Source of the DNA: Morchella semilibera | Lineage: Eukaryota; Ascomycota; Pezizomycetes; Pezizales; Morchellaceae | Length of the DNA stretch: 64,000 nt | Reading direction: 5' to 3' | NCBI GenBank assembly: GCA_009192285.1 | Contig: CM018606.1 | Location: 62,001-126,000, forward strand | Part shown: positions 35,718 to 48,300 of the stretch, in pieces | Numbering within the stretch: the first letter of the stretch is position 1 | Layout of the letters: each line of letters begins with the position of its first letter | Notes under the pieces: generated by a model | What the model saw: the letters and a program-made list of their open reading frames with translations, nothing else | The model's database searches: none | Told to the model about the DNA's origin: nothing | Made by a program: the position numbers and the translations under genes

Positions 35718-37507
35718 TTAACTCAGTAGTCCACCAACATCGTTCAAGACCATCTGTGGTGTTCTTTCACCACTATCGACGACTGTGACTGTACCGGACT
35801 CACTTCCGCTACTCTCGCGCCTGTCACCAAGTAGCCCTCCAACGTCGTAAAAGGCGACGTGCCGTGTTTCTCGCTGATGTATTCTCTCTGGGACTGGTAG
35901 TTGATGGATCTCCCTTGACCACCCCATGCCTGAGCCCTCCTTCTGTGAGATAGGTGGCGGCGTCTGGTCCTTATCGTTATACATCGGTAGATCAGAGCGA
36001 TTGTAGGTTGGTGTTCTAACCCCCACCGGCGAGGGGAATCCTGACGACCTTGAGTTCCTCCTCTATTCTCTCACATTAGTATATACCTAGCCAGTGCAGG
36101 TCAGGGCAAAGAGGGAGAATACCTCGGCAAGACTTAAGAGTTCCGTATCAACACCCACGCCCACATCCCTAGCGAGATCTTCATCACTACCCCAATAGAG
36201 GGTCCCGAGCATAGCACTACGCCTATCCATGGCGTCCTCGCCATCACTCGGCGCCCGAAATTTCTTCTTCTTGGGACCACGGTCACGCGCGTAAGAGTTT
36301 AGGATGACGGCATTAGCACAAACACACGCTGCTAGGCTCTCTATTGAGGCCCAGAGGGTACGGTAGGCTTGGGAGTAAGTTGCCTGGAGATTGATGATAG
36401 AGGGAACACGGTAAAGTGTTGTTGCAACGGGGAGGAGAGAGAGAGAAAAGAGGAATATCATGTGGAATTTCCTGCTGGCATGTTAGTAGGAACGGGAGGA
36501 GTGTGTGCCAAAAGGTGGGTGCACAAACGTTCGTGTACGCATTCCGGAGCGGCAGATAGCTGGGATGGGAAAGATAACGAGGAGAAGGTCGGTGAAGACG
36601 TTTAAACTTCCAAGGCTGACAAGAGGGGCATATGAAACACGGCACTGCGCTATTATTACAAACATTATTAGGCATAATCACAAAAATTAAAAGCAAGAAA
36701 AACAAAGGGGGGGGGGGAGCTCACGTCCTGGGTCTGGTTTAACCTGCCCTAAAGATTAAATAAAAGCAGTGATTAGTATTTATTCGAATATTCATATAAG
36801 AATGATAGTAGCGTCACACTGGGTTAGTAAAACTTACAAAGTCTAAAATTACATGAGTCAGTAAATATATCTATAAGACCCAGTTATATAGGTGAATAAT
36901 AGGGCTAGGGTTGCATGTGAAACTCACCTATGACTCGGCCTACACTCTGTAAAGACACTAATACATGCTGCAGCACATGTGACAAGTAAACTCCATCGCA
37001 GGACCTTTAGCCCAATTTCGTAGTGTCGGTCCCAAACATGCACCGTGAGGCGTTTGTAGAACTCTGTGATGCAAAACTTTTGGCTCCAAATACTATGTAG
37101 CCTCTTCATCAGTAACATACCATTAAAACTCCACAAAGAAAAGATCGAACTTACAACACAGCATACCACACCCTTGCAGCCAGTACCAGTTTACTCCCTA
37201 AAGTTCTCTTCCTTATTTCTTCCTCATTCATGTCAGTCGTATCCGCATTATTCGTCCCAAGAATCAATACAGCATGTATCAGTCCCATCCTGATCATCAA
37301 CGGCACTGCCGTTGCCGCCATCCATTTATCATCGTTAAAGATCTTCATTGTTCTCGCAAATCTGCCAACCACACGGGACGCAATGATGAACAGACACAGT
37401 GAAGAGCACCACCATGTCACTAGCAGTGTTGGTCGGTCCTGGTGTGAATCACGGGCAGGAGGTGGTCCGATTGAAGGGTCGTAGAGACCTTTCCAGTGGA
37501 TCGTCAT
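35718..37507 (-). CDS. PTH11-type seven-helix receptor (fungal rhodopsin-like integral membrane protein)
   Basis: Seven exons on the minus strand: 37507-37155, 37092-36928, 36842-36838, 36748-36725, 36649-36529, 36471-36123 and 36062-35718. All borders are GT-AG and the sum of 1362 bases is in frame (453 residues). Hydrophobic segments recur through residues about 25-320. Family signatures appear in order: ARVWYAVFIWSQKFCITEFY, the loop motif ECRPSHRLWQVKPDPGPQCR, SLGSLNVFTDLLLVIFPIP and SIESLAACVCANAVILNS. The loop motif is complete only if a 5-base exon (36838-36842) is included. The C-terminal 115 residues are a disordered cytosolic tail with two VGGLL repeats. A likely plasma-membrane receptor-like protein. 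The gene looks intact. Confidence 0.88.
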
Positions 37508-38537
37508 CGAGATCGTGTAGTAGTAGTAGTTTGAGTGGAAAGGTGGTGGTAGGTGGTGGCATGAATTGATCGCGTGCCCTGCCTGGTATTTCTCCCGGCG
37601 GCAGAACTTGGGTTGATTGTGTTGATTAGCGGGGGGGGGGGGGGGGAGGGCGGTGGATATCTATATGTTAGGAGAATGAGGGAAGCGAGGAATCCAAGGC
37701 TGACTCTCTCTCTCTCTCTTTCTTTTTTTTTTTAGTTATGTGTGAGGCTGTGAGGCGATATATGCACTTGCGGTAAGCGAGAGTCGGAAGCCTAGGATCA
37801 GCTGCAGAGACGTAGGTAGTGCAAGTGCAATGACCATTCGAGTGACGGGACGAATAGCCAGCAAAGTAAGCAGATTTGTGAATTGGTGCTTGAGAGTAGG
37901 GTCCTAGATTAGAGAGGGAGAGAGAGTGGGGGGGGGGGGCTTTGTAGGGGAAGATGGAGTATATGTAGTAATAGGTATAGAATTAAAGGCTCGCTCAGTC
38001 TTCCACGAAGGAAAAAAGAAAAGAGACGGCCGTCGGGGAGAAATCAGGTAGAAGAAGGAGAAGCAGCAGAAGAAGATCCCTGCTGTATAGAGATTACAAC
38101 ATGTATAGTGGTTCTAGGCCTCCACCACACAGTCTTAACTGTAAACTCTCTAGAAAGAGCTGTTTAAAACTAAAGACAGCCAGGAGGGATAAGATGAAGG
38201 CTTCCCGAGACCGAGCTACTGAAGCGCAAGAAGCGGAGGGAATTATTTCGATTCGGGAATGGTACAGATTATGCAGTATCCTAAGTACTACCAACCTTAA
38301 CCACCAATGGCTTTGAGATTGAGGACTCGAGCTCGTCTATGTACTATGTATGGTGGTAGCTGAAGCTCCAACGTTCGCAAGGTAGGAACTGTACGTTCAA
38401 GTACAATTAATTAATATGCAGGCGAATCTGCAACGGCGGCCCAGTGTCTTCGAGGCGACCAAAAGAAGAAAAGAAAAAAAAAGTGAGGATATTCCGGTGT
38501 GAATGAGGTCCAACCGAGACAGATTGAGATCGGAGTT

Positions 38538-38570
38538 GGGGGGGGGGGGGGGTGTGGGGGGGGGGGGGGG
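38538..38570 (+). repeat. Long G tract, G-quadruplex candidate
   Basis: Two runs of 13 or more G separated by TGT. A second interrupted G-rich block lies at 39046-39080. Such tracts can form G-quadruplexes on the plus strand. Confidence 0.75.
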
Positions 38571-38691
38571 AGACGTTGAGCTCAGGCGGACGCTGCCAGT
38601 GGAGAGACTAGGTAGCTAGCATCGATAGGATAAAGAGGAGGGACGTATGAGGTTGATATGGCGAATGCTTTCTTTTCTTTGGTGAGCAGGG

Positions 38692-38724
<33 letters not shown>

Positions 38725-39477
38725 AAAAAAAAAAGCTGCACAGTGAGCGTTTGACACCCGGCACAGTCGTAAGGCTAGTAAGGTTTACTATCGCAGCGAG
38801 TTGGCCATCGACCATGGATCCCAATGAACTACCGCCCGTTCCGCAAAAGTAGGGCAACCTGCAACCAACAGATTGTATTGTGGGACGAATTAACGAACTG
38901 TGGCATATTAAAAAAAAAAGAAGTAAGCCCCAATAACTCAATTCAGTATTGTATCCACGCGTGCACAGCGATACTGCCGCCTATTTACGCCCTATAAAGT
39001 GCATATGTGTACCTACATATATGACAGTTACACCTGGGGAAAGAAGGGAGGGGGGTGGGAGGGGGGGGGAGGGGGGGGGGAAGAAAAAACAATAAAGCTC
39101 GTGGGGTGCATGAATTCGGATCATCAAACACACCTATGGTAGATTTCGAATTCCATTCCTTCTTCTTAAGACTAGGAGGGGGGAAGAAAAGAAAAAAAAA
39201 AAAAAAAAAACCTCGTTTCAGCCTTTTCTGCAATTCTTCTTTCTATCACGTCACAAGTACCGACAATCCCAATTCTACATTCCAAAGCGAGGAATAAATC
39301 GGCAAAGATCAAAGGACAAGTACGTGTGCGATGGAGCGATCGGGGATAGGGTCGGAGAATCCTTGTGATGCCCATCGTATAAGGGTAGAGTTGTATGTAC
39401 CTGGACAGGCTGGACTTATTGACAGGGACCAGTGCACCACCACATTTAGAATAGAGGGTACGCCCTACCTACGTACA

Positions 39478-42112
39478 TACATGTACATGTACTTTGTATG
39501 TATGTTTATGGTGTCCCGCGCTTACCCATCTCGCGCGCTTGTCAACTTGGTCGCCTCGCTCCAAAATATTTCTTTCCATACATGTATGACGTAGGGCTTG
39601 CCCCCACCCCCCCACCGAATAAATAACATACACCATACAACATGTACTCAGCTACATGTACTTAATGTAATCGTAGTGTCTCCCTGTTGCTTACATGTTC
39701 TCTAACGCTACACCCTAACGTACCCACGTGTAAAGATATGTACTTGATACAGCTATAGAATCTCTATGTACTTACTAATATACGTCATGTAATTACATGT
39801 AACTCTTTTGCTGGTGAGCTGCCAACATCCCAGGAGGCCGCATAGTGCACCGTGCACCCGGAGATTCCCTCGGAGATACGCCGTATGTACTTCTGAGAAC
39901 ACAGGCACTGAGGCGCTGGCTCATGATCATGGTTATAGTGGCACCAGTGAAAGAGATACTGATCTAGAGAGGCCTAGATGACAATATCATTTGTCACTTA
40001 TGACATTGGATGCATTGAAAAAGAGAGACATGCACTTTCAGGTACGACAGCCGCAAATCTCACCTCGCCAACTACAACCAATAAACCACGTAGCGTAACC
40101 TATAGCTGTGATCGTGATAGAAACCTCCTATTTTAATTTTAGAATCTTTATCATATTACTTGTATTAAGGCACCTCAGAGTTGCTGCCTCCTCTGAATAT
40201 AAGTACATGTATTTCCATTATATAATTACTCCAAAGTCTACATGTACCAGTTACAGTAGTGCCTAGATCTAATTGATGAGATCTTCCCGCAGAGATGGGC
40301 GAGGTGAGACATACTAAGTAAGTATTTGCCATCGACAAATTAAATTTCGCCGAGACATTTGCGCAATTGCATACATGTATGTCCTGTTTACTTCATCGCC
40401 TTTGGTCCGCCGCACGTACACACATAGTAGGTAAGACACCGGCCACAACTTCATTTCCCCTCTCTTGAGGCTCGAGCCTCATCCAGTTCCTTCATCGCCA
40501 TGGGGCCCGCAATTAATTAGCTATTGGCACTATGCGTTAATAATACTAGGCCGCCGCCGCCGCCACAGTCGCCGAGACAAGATGTCTTTCAATGCAATTG
40601 TTATAAAACAACCCTTCCAAAAAGTCCGACGTGACTTGTGGTTTTTATATCCGGTTTTTACCCGGCCCGTCGCATCATGCAGGGACTGCTTCAGAAAGAA
40701 AAAAGAAAAAAAACGTGGAGTTAGAGTCGCGGGAAAGAAAGGAAAGAGGTGCACAAATCTCACCCGTACCTGCCTACCATACTTACCTCATCACCTCCTA
40801 CCCAGTTAGCTACTAGAAACTAGGTTATCCATCTCACCCCCCGTCAACAGGCTGCATTTCGTCTCCAAGATCTTGACCAGTTTTCCCCGCTATACCCATG
40901 TACTGTTTCTTTTATTGGGCATATTTCCGTAAAGAGTCATTTATTTCTGTGGGGGGGAAGAGAGGGGGGGGGGGGGTGGCTCGTGATGTTAAGCGAGTGG
41001 ACATGAAAATGCAAGGCCTGAAATTTCAAGTCCAGAGATGGAAGCTCAGTAGCGCATGTAAGCGTAATTTTTGGTTGATGACAGCATGTAACGTTAATGA
41101 ACGCTAAAGGGTTAGGGATATTTTCAGAGCTACAGAGAACATCCATCTTTCAGATCTTTCAGAACCAACCATAGCCACCACAGCGAGAGTTCGACTGAGC
41201 ATAACGACTGCACACGCCCCCCCCCCCCCAAAATACAACGTCTCTCCACTCGGGCACCACATATCTTCAATATATCTCACTATCTAAGTGCCTCACCCTA
41301 TTAATCATCATTCCAGTCAGCCTCTCGTCGACAAGGGCCCCAGCAAGAAGATACAGTACCTACATGTACATACAATCAACTCGTTATCTCTAGGGATATT
41401 CGGTAGCTATAATGGTTATATGTAACTTGGGTCCCGACAGGGATTGGTGGACTGGGCATTTAATTCTTTATAGGGACAAGTATTTTTGGATTCCTTGTCT
41501 AAGCGAAATTATACGTCGCTCACCTCGCTCATTCATCAGATCAGCCCTATCTCCTTCGATTTCCATCAAACCTTCTATCCCTCCCAGGATACAGTAGTGA
41601 AAGTCTAAATGCCGACATATAATCCTTTGGAAAAATTACTTTCTCTACCAACTTTCCCGAATTTGCCGATGATCGCCGCGGCTATGACATGTGTAACCTT
41701 AACTCATGGTGGAGTCACCCCATCATTATCACTATCTCATTGTGTGTGACAAGGCTTTCTTTCCCCACGGCCACCACTGATATCTCTCTTCAAAAATAAC
41801 CTCCCCCCTAAACCCCAGTCGCAGAGATAAGTACCTATCAAGCAGGCCGCAGCCTTACTTACAGTTGAAACGGGCGGGGCTGTGGTTACCTTCATGCGCT
41901 CCTCGTACTTTACGCGGTGCATGATGGTGTGAGGATGGGGTGGGCGTTCTAGAACAGTCGCCTGCTCCACCTGACCGCAGTACCTACATCGATGTCTCCC
42001 TGACGTACTCTGGCTATCAATGGAGTACTCTGCGTACAGCACATGCATGTATGTATATGTATCCTCTACTGAGTACTCGAGGCAGAACAGAGTACTATGT
42101 AGTACATACATG
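39478..42112. repeat. Cluster of TACATGTA palindromes
   Basis: By eye I find about ten copies here, including two overlapping ones at 39478-39491 and single ones near 39583, 39652, 39793, 40204, 40241, 40373, 41361 and 42104. They lie in non-coding DNA, not in a fixed tandem array. About one or two copies would be expected by chance in the whole window. Confidence 0.75.
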
Positions 42113-44422
42113 TATGTGCGACCAATTTCACCCGGATACCTAGCCGCTGTATGTAGGGGATGGGCTTGAAGTACAGGGAACATGCACGTGACAACGCCCT
42201 GCCCTCACATCCAGTTATCTATTCTGTTATTCCAAGAGCTTCGAGATTACTGACACCCCTTTGGCTAGGCCCCCGGGGGTGCGCGCAATGAGGCCGCTGT
42301 AGATTTCGCATTAGGCCCTCCGGCAGGAGTCGAATTGCAAGAGCCACTTACTCGAAGTTACTCGGCCATATTTTTTCGGATAAGCGTTGGAAACGGCTCC
42401 AAACAATTGTATTGTCCACTCAACTCTTTTCTGCCTGTGCAGCTCATATCAGCTCCTCCCCGTTGTAAATGATCTCGGCCAGGACAAAGCCAAGTAGCCA
42501 CAATACACAAATTCCAGCTAGACCCTAGCTCCGGTAAGGATCCCGGGTAGAGATGGAATTGAGGAAAACCAAGCTGGATCGGAGGAAACTTGGGTGTTTG
42601 TTGAAAGAACTAAAAGAGGAAGGTATTTAAGTTTAGGCACGGCACATGCACGACGCAGGAGGAGCTCTCTTCCATATATACTGTTGGGGGGGGGGGGTGA
42701 GAGAGATGTTGATTCTAGTGCCGAGATGTCTGTAGCTGATATGCCGTGGGAATAATGGTTTCGGCCTCAATACTCGGCTTGTTGCGAAGATATACATCTA
42801 GAGCGAGGTGTCCCATATATGCATACTGGGGAGACTTGTTTTCCACCTGTAGCTAGCTGTTATAAACATGTTGCAGTATAAATCAAGTCCTTACGGCCGA
42901 GACCCTCGCTTTTCTTACTCTCACATTAAGATCCGACTCCTGGGAGAAGTTGTCCACACTGGAGCCCAAATAAATCAGCTTTTCTAAACCAAACATTAGA
43001 TATCATATATATACCAGTACTGCCAAGCACCTTTCCCCATGGTTACCCGGCCTAATTGCAGTACCTGGTATCCTTTCTGTCAGTTATCTTCGCCGAGCTC
43101 GCTAGACGGATGTCCCATATACAACACGTTACCATTACGAAAGTCTAGGCTCAAATTCCAAGAGAGATAAGACTAGAGGTTTTTTGGAATTGGCTTTACA
43201 TTGACGATCTCTGCGGGCTTATAAGACTGAAGATAATATATGTCTTGGTTGTATTACTATCCCGGCCCGGGCGTATTATAACTATCGAAGAGAATCGAAT
43301 CGAAAACGGTTAGTCAGCGCTCACCACCTTCTTCATTTGATTGACGAAATATCACTCACTACGTGGGGGGTTTAGTAATAGGTCGATAATCACGTATTAA
43401 ATTGTAATGGGGAATCGTCACGATCACATGAAGCTGCTCGTAGGTTTGGATACCTTACAATTTGGGATCCGAAGCAAGAGAATGTCGGAATGTGGTGGTT
43501 GCGAGAAATAAACTCAATGTTTAAACTACTTAGCTGCATAGTACTTGTAGGTAAATATATAAGTATGCATGGTCGCGGAACTTTATGCGGGGGCTGGGTC
43601 TAAAGGGTGCTTCCCTAGGTCTCTGCTGGGTTTACCGGGGGGGGGGGTAGTAATTAAGGATCCGTTTTGGCGGTTTCTTGGTTGGGCAATTGACCTCTTG
43701 AGGGGCGGGGTTCAGTAACTGCCATGTGAAAAAAGGTTCCAAAGTGGAGTTTCTGGCAGCCATGGTGAAAACGCTGCTGGGGGGGGGGGGGGAATAAATG
43801 AGCGTTTTACCAACCTACATACATAAATACCCCCTTTTCCCGGACGGGTCCTAAATACTTAGTCGACAGCTGGCGTTCCTTAATACCATATGGCCGGGAT
43901 TGTTCCATAAAAAAAACAGTAGCCCTTAGTTAGTTCGGCACACACCTAAATATATTAAATAAGATAAGTATACGAGAAGGTACATTGCACTACTGTGCTA
44001 TATTATGTATATACCGACCTTTAAACCGAGACAGCCATGTAGCAGGCACCTCCCTAACAACCTTAATCTACGTTCGCTCGATCGCAAGTAGCTGTATTTC
44101 GTTTATAGTTGCCCATGGTCGCTAAGTAGTAGTACATGTATCTCCTGGGACATTGGTTCCACGCCTAAGAATAATCATTCTAGAACAGATGCATAATTCT
44201 AGATTTCCTTTCCTGATGGGAGATCTCTATATAGCCTAAAGTAGCGAATCGCCAAGAAAGCGGGGCAATCACGGTGGAGAGAGAAGAGCTCCACGAGTGA
44301 TAGTGTGTGATGGGTGGTCTGGCTCTGGTAAGTTGTTTATGGCCCTCGATCGTTATATATCTGTTGATTCTCTTCGGTTATAGATACACACAGGTCCACT
44401 CTTATGGAGCAGCCTATGGAGC

Positions 44423-44942
44423 GGTAAATGTGTCAAAAGTAATTTTACCAACGGTGGTAAATTATTTACCACCGGTGGTATAAGCACTAAATTTTAGTCC
44501 CTGTTCCAGTATAAATGCTGAATTTCAGTCTTTATTCTGCATTTTCATTAATACCAACAGTTTCGCACCGGTGGTACACCGGTGGTAAAATGACCTACCA
44601 CTCGTGGTGAAATTCCCCACTGGTGGACAATGTTCATATATATATATACTGGCATTATATAGCCCCTTGCCAAAAGGTCTGTGCTTTTACCCATTTTAAG
44701 GTATAAATCATGGTATTATTTTTACCACCGGCTTTTTATGGTAAAAGCAGTACAGACATTTCGGCCGCGCCGGGGGAGGCTATATAATGACAATATATGA
44801 GCCCTATTGTCCACCGGTGGGAAAGCTTCATAAGTGTTTGTAGCAATGATAGCGCAGCATAAAGACTGAAGTTCAGCGCCTATACCACCGGTGGTAGGAT
44901 AACTCACCACCATTGGCAAAATTACTTTTGACACATTTACCC
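44423..44942. mobile_element. Foldback (long-inverted-repeat) element, about 520 bases
   Basis: The left end GGTAAATGTGTCAAAAGTAA is repeated inverted at the right end, and the match continues inward with gaps over most of the element. Paired inner segments include GGTGGACAAT, CATTATATAGCC and a GGT(C)TGT..TTTTACC stretch, so the whole sequence can fold into one imperfect hairpin. The self-complementary ACCACCGGTGGT or its core CACCGGTGG recurs at least five times in the arms. No coding capacity. Superfamily unclear: TA stands near both ends, but a target duplication is not certain. Confidence 0.75.
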
Positions 44943-46761
44943 CATCCCATACACGGCCTTATAATTAACCGATGTGTGTATCGTAGCGTTTTTTGGAATG
45001 GAGTTAGCGGCGGCTACATCATTTAACTATCGTGGTCAGCTATATATCTATATATATTATGGACTAGAAAGTAGACTCTAGTAGGCCTCTCAGATAGTCG
45101 GCATAACACTCAGCGTGCTTTTGGACTCAGCGTCCCCAGTCGCGACACTTGTCCCCGCAGTACATGCCCTTTTATAACCCCAACATGCCGAGCTTCGTGA
45201 GGTGTGGCATAGTCATAGCTCATCACTCGCAGGAATTAAACTTGCCGATGATTATTGCTGTTGCTGAATCATTGGACATTTTAATATCGGAAATTCGCAT
45301 AGGATGAGAGACCCCAGGAGACCATGTACACTTTACGGAGAACTAGAGCGCTTTCTAGAACGTGCGTTCTGGACTAGGGTTAGGGTTCTCAACCACCACA
45401 CACCCCGCCACCCCGCCACTTTCTTCTTCTGCACAGATTTGCCTGCGCAGCTGCAGACACACGCATACTCCGATTTAACTCCCCGTCAGCCTTGCCTTAT
45501 AACTCTCCCCTCCTGGCTCTCGGTGGGGAGATTCCTACGACAACAGGGACGGACATAAGAGGCGACAGAGCTGGCGATGCAATATTCCCATGGCATCAAA
45601 GCGGTGGGCGAGGGCTATACTACTTGACGAGATATCTCTTGCGAGCTTGCTACACATAGACACGCTTTTTCGGAACCAGGTGGCGTCACTGTATATCACT
45701 CGTATCAGTCACGCACGCCTTCGGAAGCGGTTGGCGGTGGTTATTTGATTGCAAGGTCAGTCATCACATACCAATCGAATCGCCAAAGTTACTATTGGTA
45801 TATCCGTCCTCATTGCGGAGTATCCGCCGATCAAGCACAACCCCACGCACTGGAGGCGCAAGAACTACTCTCCTAAGCCTTTAAAGGATGGGGTCTTGAG
45901 TCACAAGCGTAATACCCAGTGCCAAAAAAAATAATGCGAGGCTAGGAGGCACCAGAATGTCCACCACAGAGCACATGCAATATGTGTAGACTCTAAAAAG
46001 TTAGAAGATCCGGACCAAACGATATACCTTCTCGGTCCAGGATTCAACTGCCTAGTTGACTATCCTAAAATTTGATATCTACACCCTTGAGATACGTCTT
46101 TGGCTGGATATATAGTGAGTCTTTTCTTTCTTCCTTCCTTTTCGCATAGTTTCCTCTAAGCCTCTTGGTTGGATAGAAAACAACTACGCCTGGATCAACT
46201 CTGCAAACTTGGAATGCAGCGATACATAGCGGACACACCGGAAAGTTTGTACCAGCGTGTGTTTATATCGGGCTATATCTAGTAGCAGCGTCTATATAAG
46301 ATAAGTTTGATTTAATACTAGGGCGTAAATAAGCACAGAGGTATGGGCTGGGTCTCTTGTTTGTTTTCTTACTCTTGGTTTAGTTTATTCGGGCTCTTGG
46401 GTCTCTTGAACGTCATTGAGCTTCTCTCGGAAGGATATTCTATGCCGGTAGTGTGAGCGGCAATATAAGTTAACCTGAGATATTTAGGGAACATCATGAA
46501 TATTTATTCTCGTCACAAGCTAGTCGCTGCGGAATTTACCACGCATTCTCTCATATACCTCAATCATGAGAAATATACATACATACCTCGATGGAAAAGT
46601 AATATCCACAGAGCGGCTGGCTCACCAACAGCATCTATAACGTGGCGGGAGACTCCAAGAACAAGAACATCACCAAGAAAGGAAAAGAAACCAACACCAT
46701 ACCATAAACGCCTAGGGTGCCATAAAAAGGCAAAAGGAACAAGAAAGAAGAAAAAAAAAAC
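44943..46761. other. Intergenic, no supported gene
   Basis: Several short plus-strand frames (for example 45304-45558 and 46496-46765) but none with a recognisable family. The second ends in a Lys-rich stretch caused by A-rich DNA. The 3' end of the second receptor gene lies at 46762. Confidence 0.45.
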
Positions 46762-48300
46762 CTAAACCCTATCGCTAATTGTCACAGCAACCTCCATCTT
46801 CTTCACAATCCCTCGCCGGCCACCAGCCGTCTCTGGTCGCTCCGCAAAGCCTTCCTGTTCCTCGTGCCCATTATCGCTCCTGCCATCCCCTTGGCTCTCG
46901 AGATCCTGACATGCTCCAATTTCAGTAATGGTCCTGCTAATATCATTTGGTCTGAATCGCTCCACAGATCCCCCATCCCGCATTTGCAGCCGTACTATTG
47001 ACTTCTCAGGCCGCTTGATGCTCCCAAGAGCGAACGAGGTTTTTGTGCCATTAGCACCGGTTTTAGTTGTTCGGAGGTCAGTGATCGATTCGCGGGTCGA
47101 TTTTGTTTTGATGTGAATGGAGCAGATGTGAATATTCATTCCTTTGAGCATCGGGCGAATTGCGGGCGCGCTCACGGCGATGATTCCCATGGAAATTTCG
47201 GTAACGGCTAGGATACAGATGGGCACAGCTTCCCCTAGAGAGTAATTTCAGTGACATGTTCATCGTCCTTGAAGCTGCGAGCCAGTCTTACATGTATGGT
47301 CTTGGCTGTGAGACCCCCGGTGGATATAGAAAATTCGTAAGCCACTCGCCACGCATGCGCTTCAAGGAGTCGTCAGTACAAAGAGCCTAATCATATTTTG
47401 AAAAGGGAAATATCGCTACATACCATCCTCCAAGTCCTAACATCCCCAAGATACATGCTTTACTCTTGCTGGGCAGGTTCATATCCAGAACCCTTCTAAT
47501 TGGAAGCACCGCAACTATCAAGTCCAAGATAGCATTCATTGAAGGCACAGCAAGTGCCAGTTTTTCGGCGTTCAAACATCTTGGGCGATACCCGTGTGGC
47601 GCGAGCATGAAGACAGCATTGACTGGATTGCATTGGAATGCAACCACGAGGCAGGAACCGATTGAAACCAGAGCGTTGATGACCACTGTCATGATTAAGA
47701 TCCTGCGGAAATCTTTGTTCGGGAAGATTCGCAGCAGGAGAAAAAGAACAGATTGGCGGATAAGACCTGTGGCAAAAGGGTAGAAAAGACGCCCGATGTA
47801 GGCAGTCTGTGAAAATATTGTTAGATAAATATTCCTAGGAACTAAAAAACAAGCAGATACAGATATGTATACCTTAAGGTTAGATGTTCGATCTCCATCT
47901 CCTGAGTAATTTAGGTCCCAGACGTGCATCCCAATGCCGTGGCGGGTACCTGATTTCTAAATATCAGTCCTGTTTTCTCAAGAACACTCATAACTATAAT
48001 GTTAATGGAAGCAGAGGACTAACCCATTGCATGTACGAGCACCATATTGAGTAGGATTATCTAAACACATCCTGTTAGAGAAACCAGGTTAAATAGTCCA
48101 TGGATACAGGTAGATCTCACTGTAGCTCCAATACAACACCAATCCTCCATTCTTATTCTTCCCGTAGTAGCCTTTCTCAGACCCGTCCTCAACGCCGTAG
48201 CCAAAAATGCCAACACTAGTAAAAATATCTCAACGCCCAGCAGTAACGGCCCTCTGTTGGGCACCGGCTGAGAGTCTCCGGTAGTGTCCAAGGTCGCCAT
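46762..48300 (-). CDS. Second PTH11-type seven-helix receptor
   Basis: Six exons on the minus strand: 48300-48121, 48060-48024, 47949-47873, 47806-47424, 47359-47292 and 47234-46762. The sum of 1218 bases is in frame (405 residues). Signatures of the fungal rhodopsin-like family are present: a first helix LLLGVEIFLLVLAFLATALR, then RIRMEDWCCIGA, GTRHGIGMHVWDL, RLFYPFATGLIRQSVLFLLLR, an extracellular loop with paired Cys (FQCNPVNAV...RCLNAEKLA) and DHTWEAVP...GIIAVSAPAIRPML. The C-terminal tail of about 120 residues is charged and disordered. It differs widely in sequence from the receptor at 35718-37507, so the two are not a recent tandem duplication. A TACATGTA motif overlaps the donor of the last intron. 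The gene looks intact. Confidence 0.88.

Larger units (their letters stand above)
37508..44422. other. Long intergenic region rich in G tracts and TACATGTA motifs
   Basis: No supported gene. Plus-strand G runs of 9-17 occur at about 37629, 37930, 38538-38570, 39046-39080, 40960, 42686, 43636 and 43779. A (GA)n tract lies at 38697-38719 and long A tract at about 39190-39211. Nine or ten TACATGTA palindromes fall between 39478 and 42112. The minus-strand 148-codon frame at 41737-42183 is built partly of these repeats. Confidence 0.5.

Noticed and set aside
41737-42183. 148-codon minus-strand frame
   Set aside because: Much of it is translated TACATGTA/ACAT repeat (Tyr/Met/His-rich), so the length reflects repeat composition.
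45378-45392. TTAGGG-like telomeric word (also near 34913)
   Set aside because: Only one or two units, no array; not a telomere or a convincing interstitial telomere.
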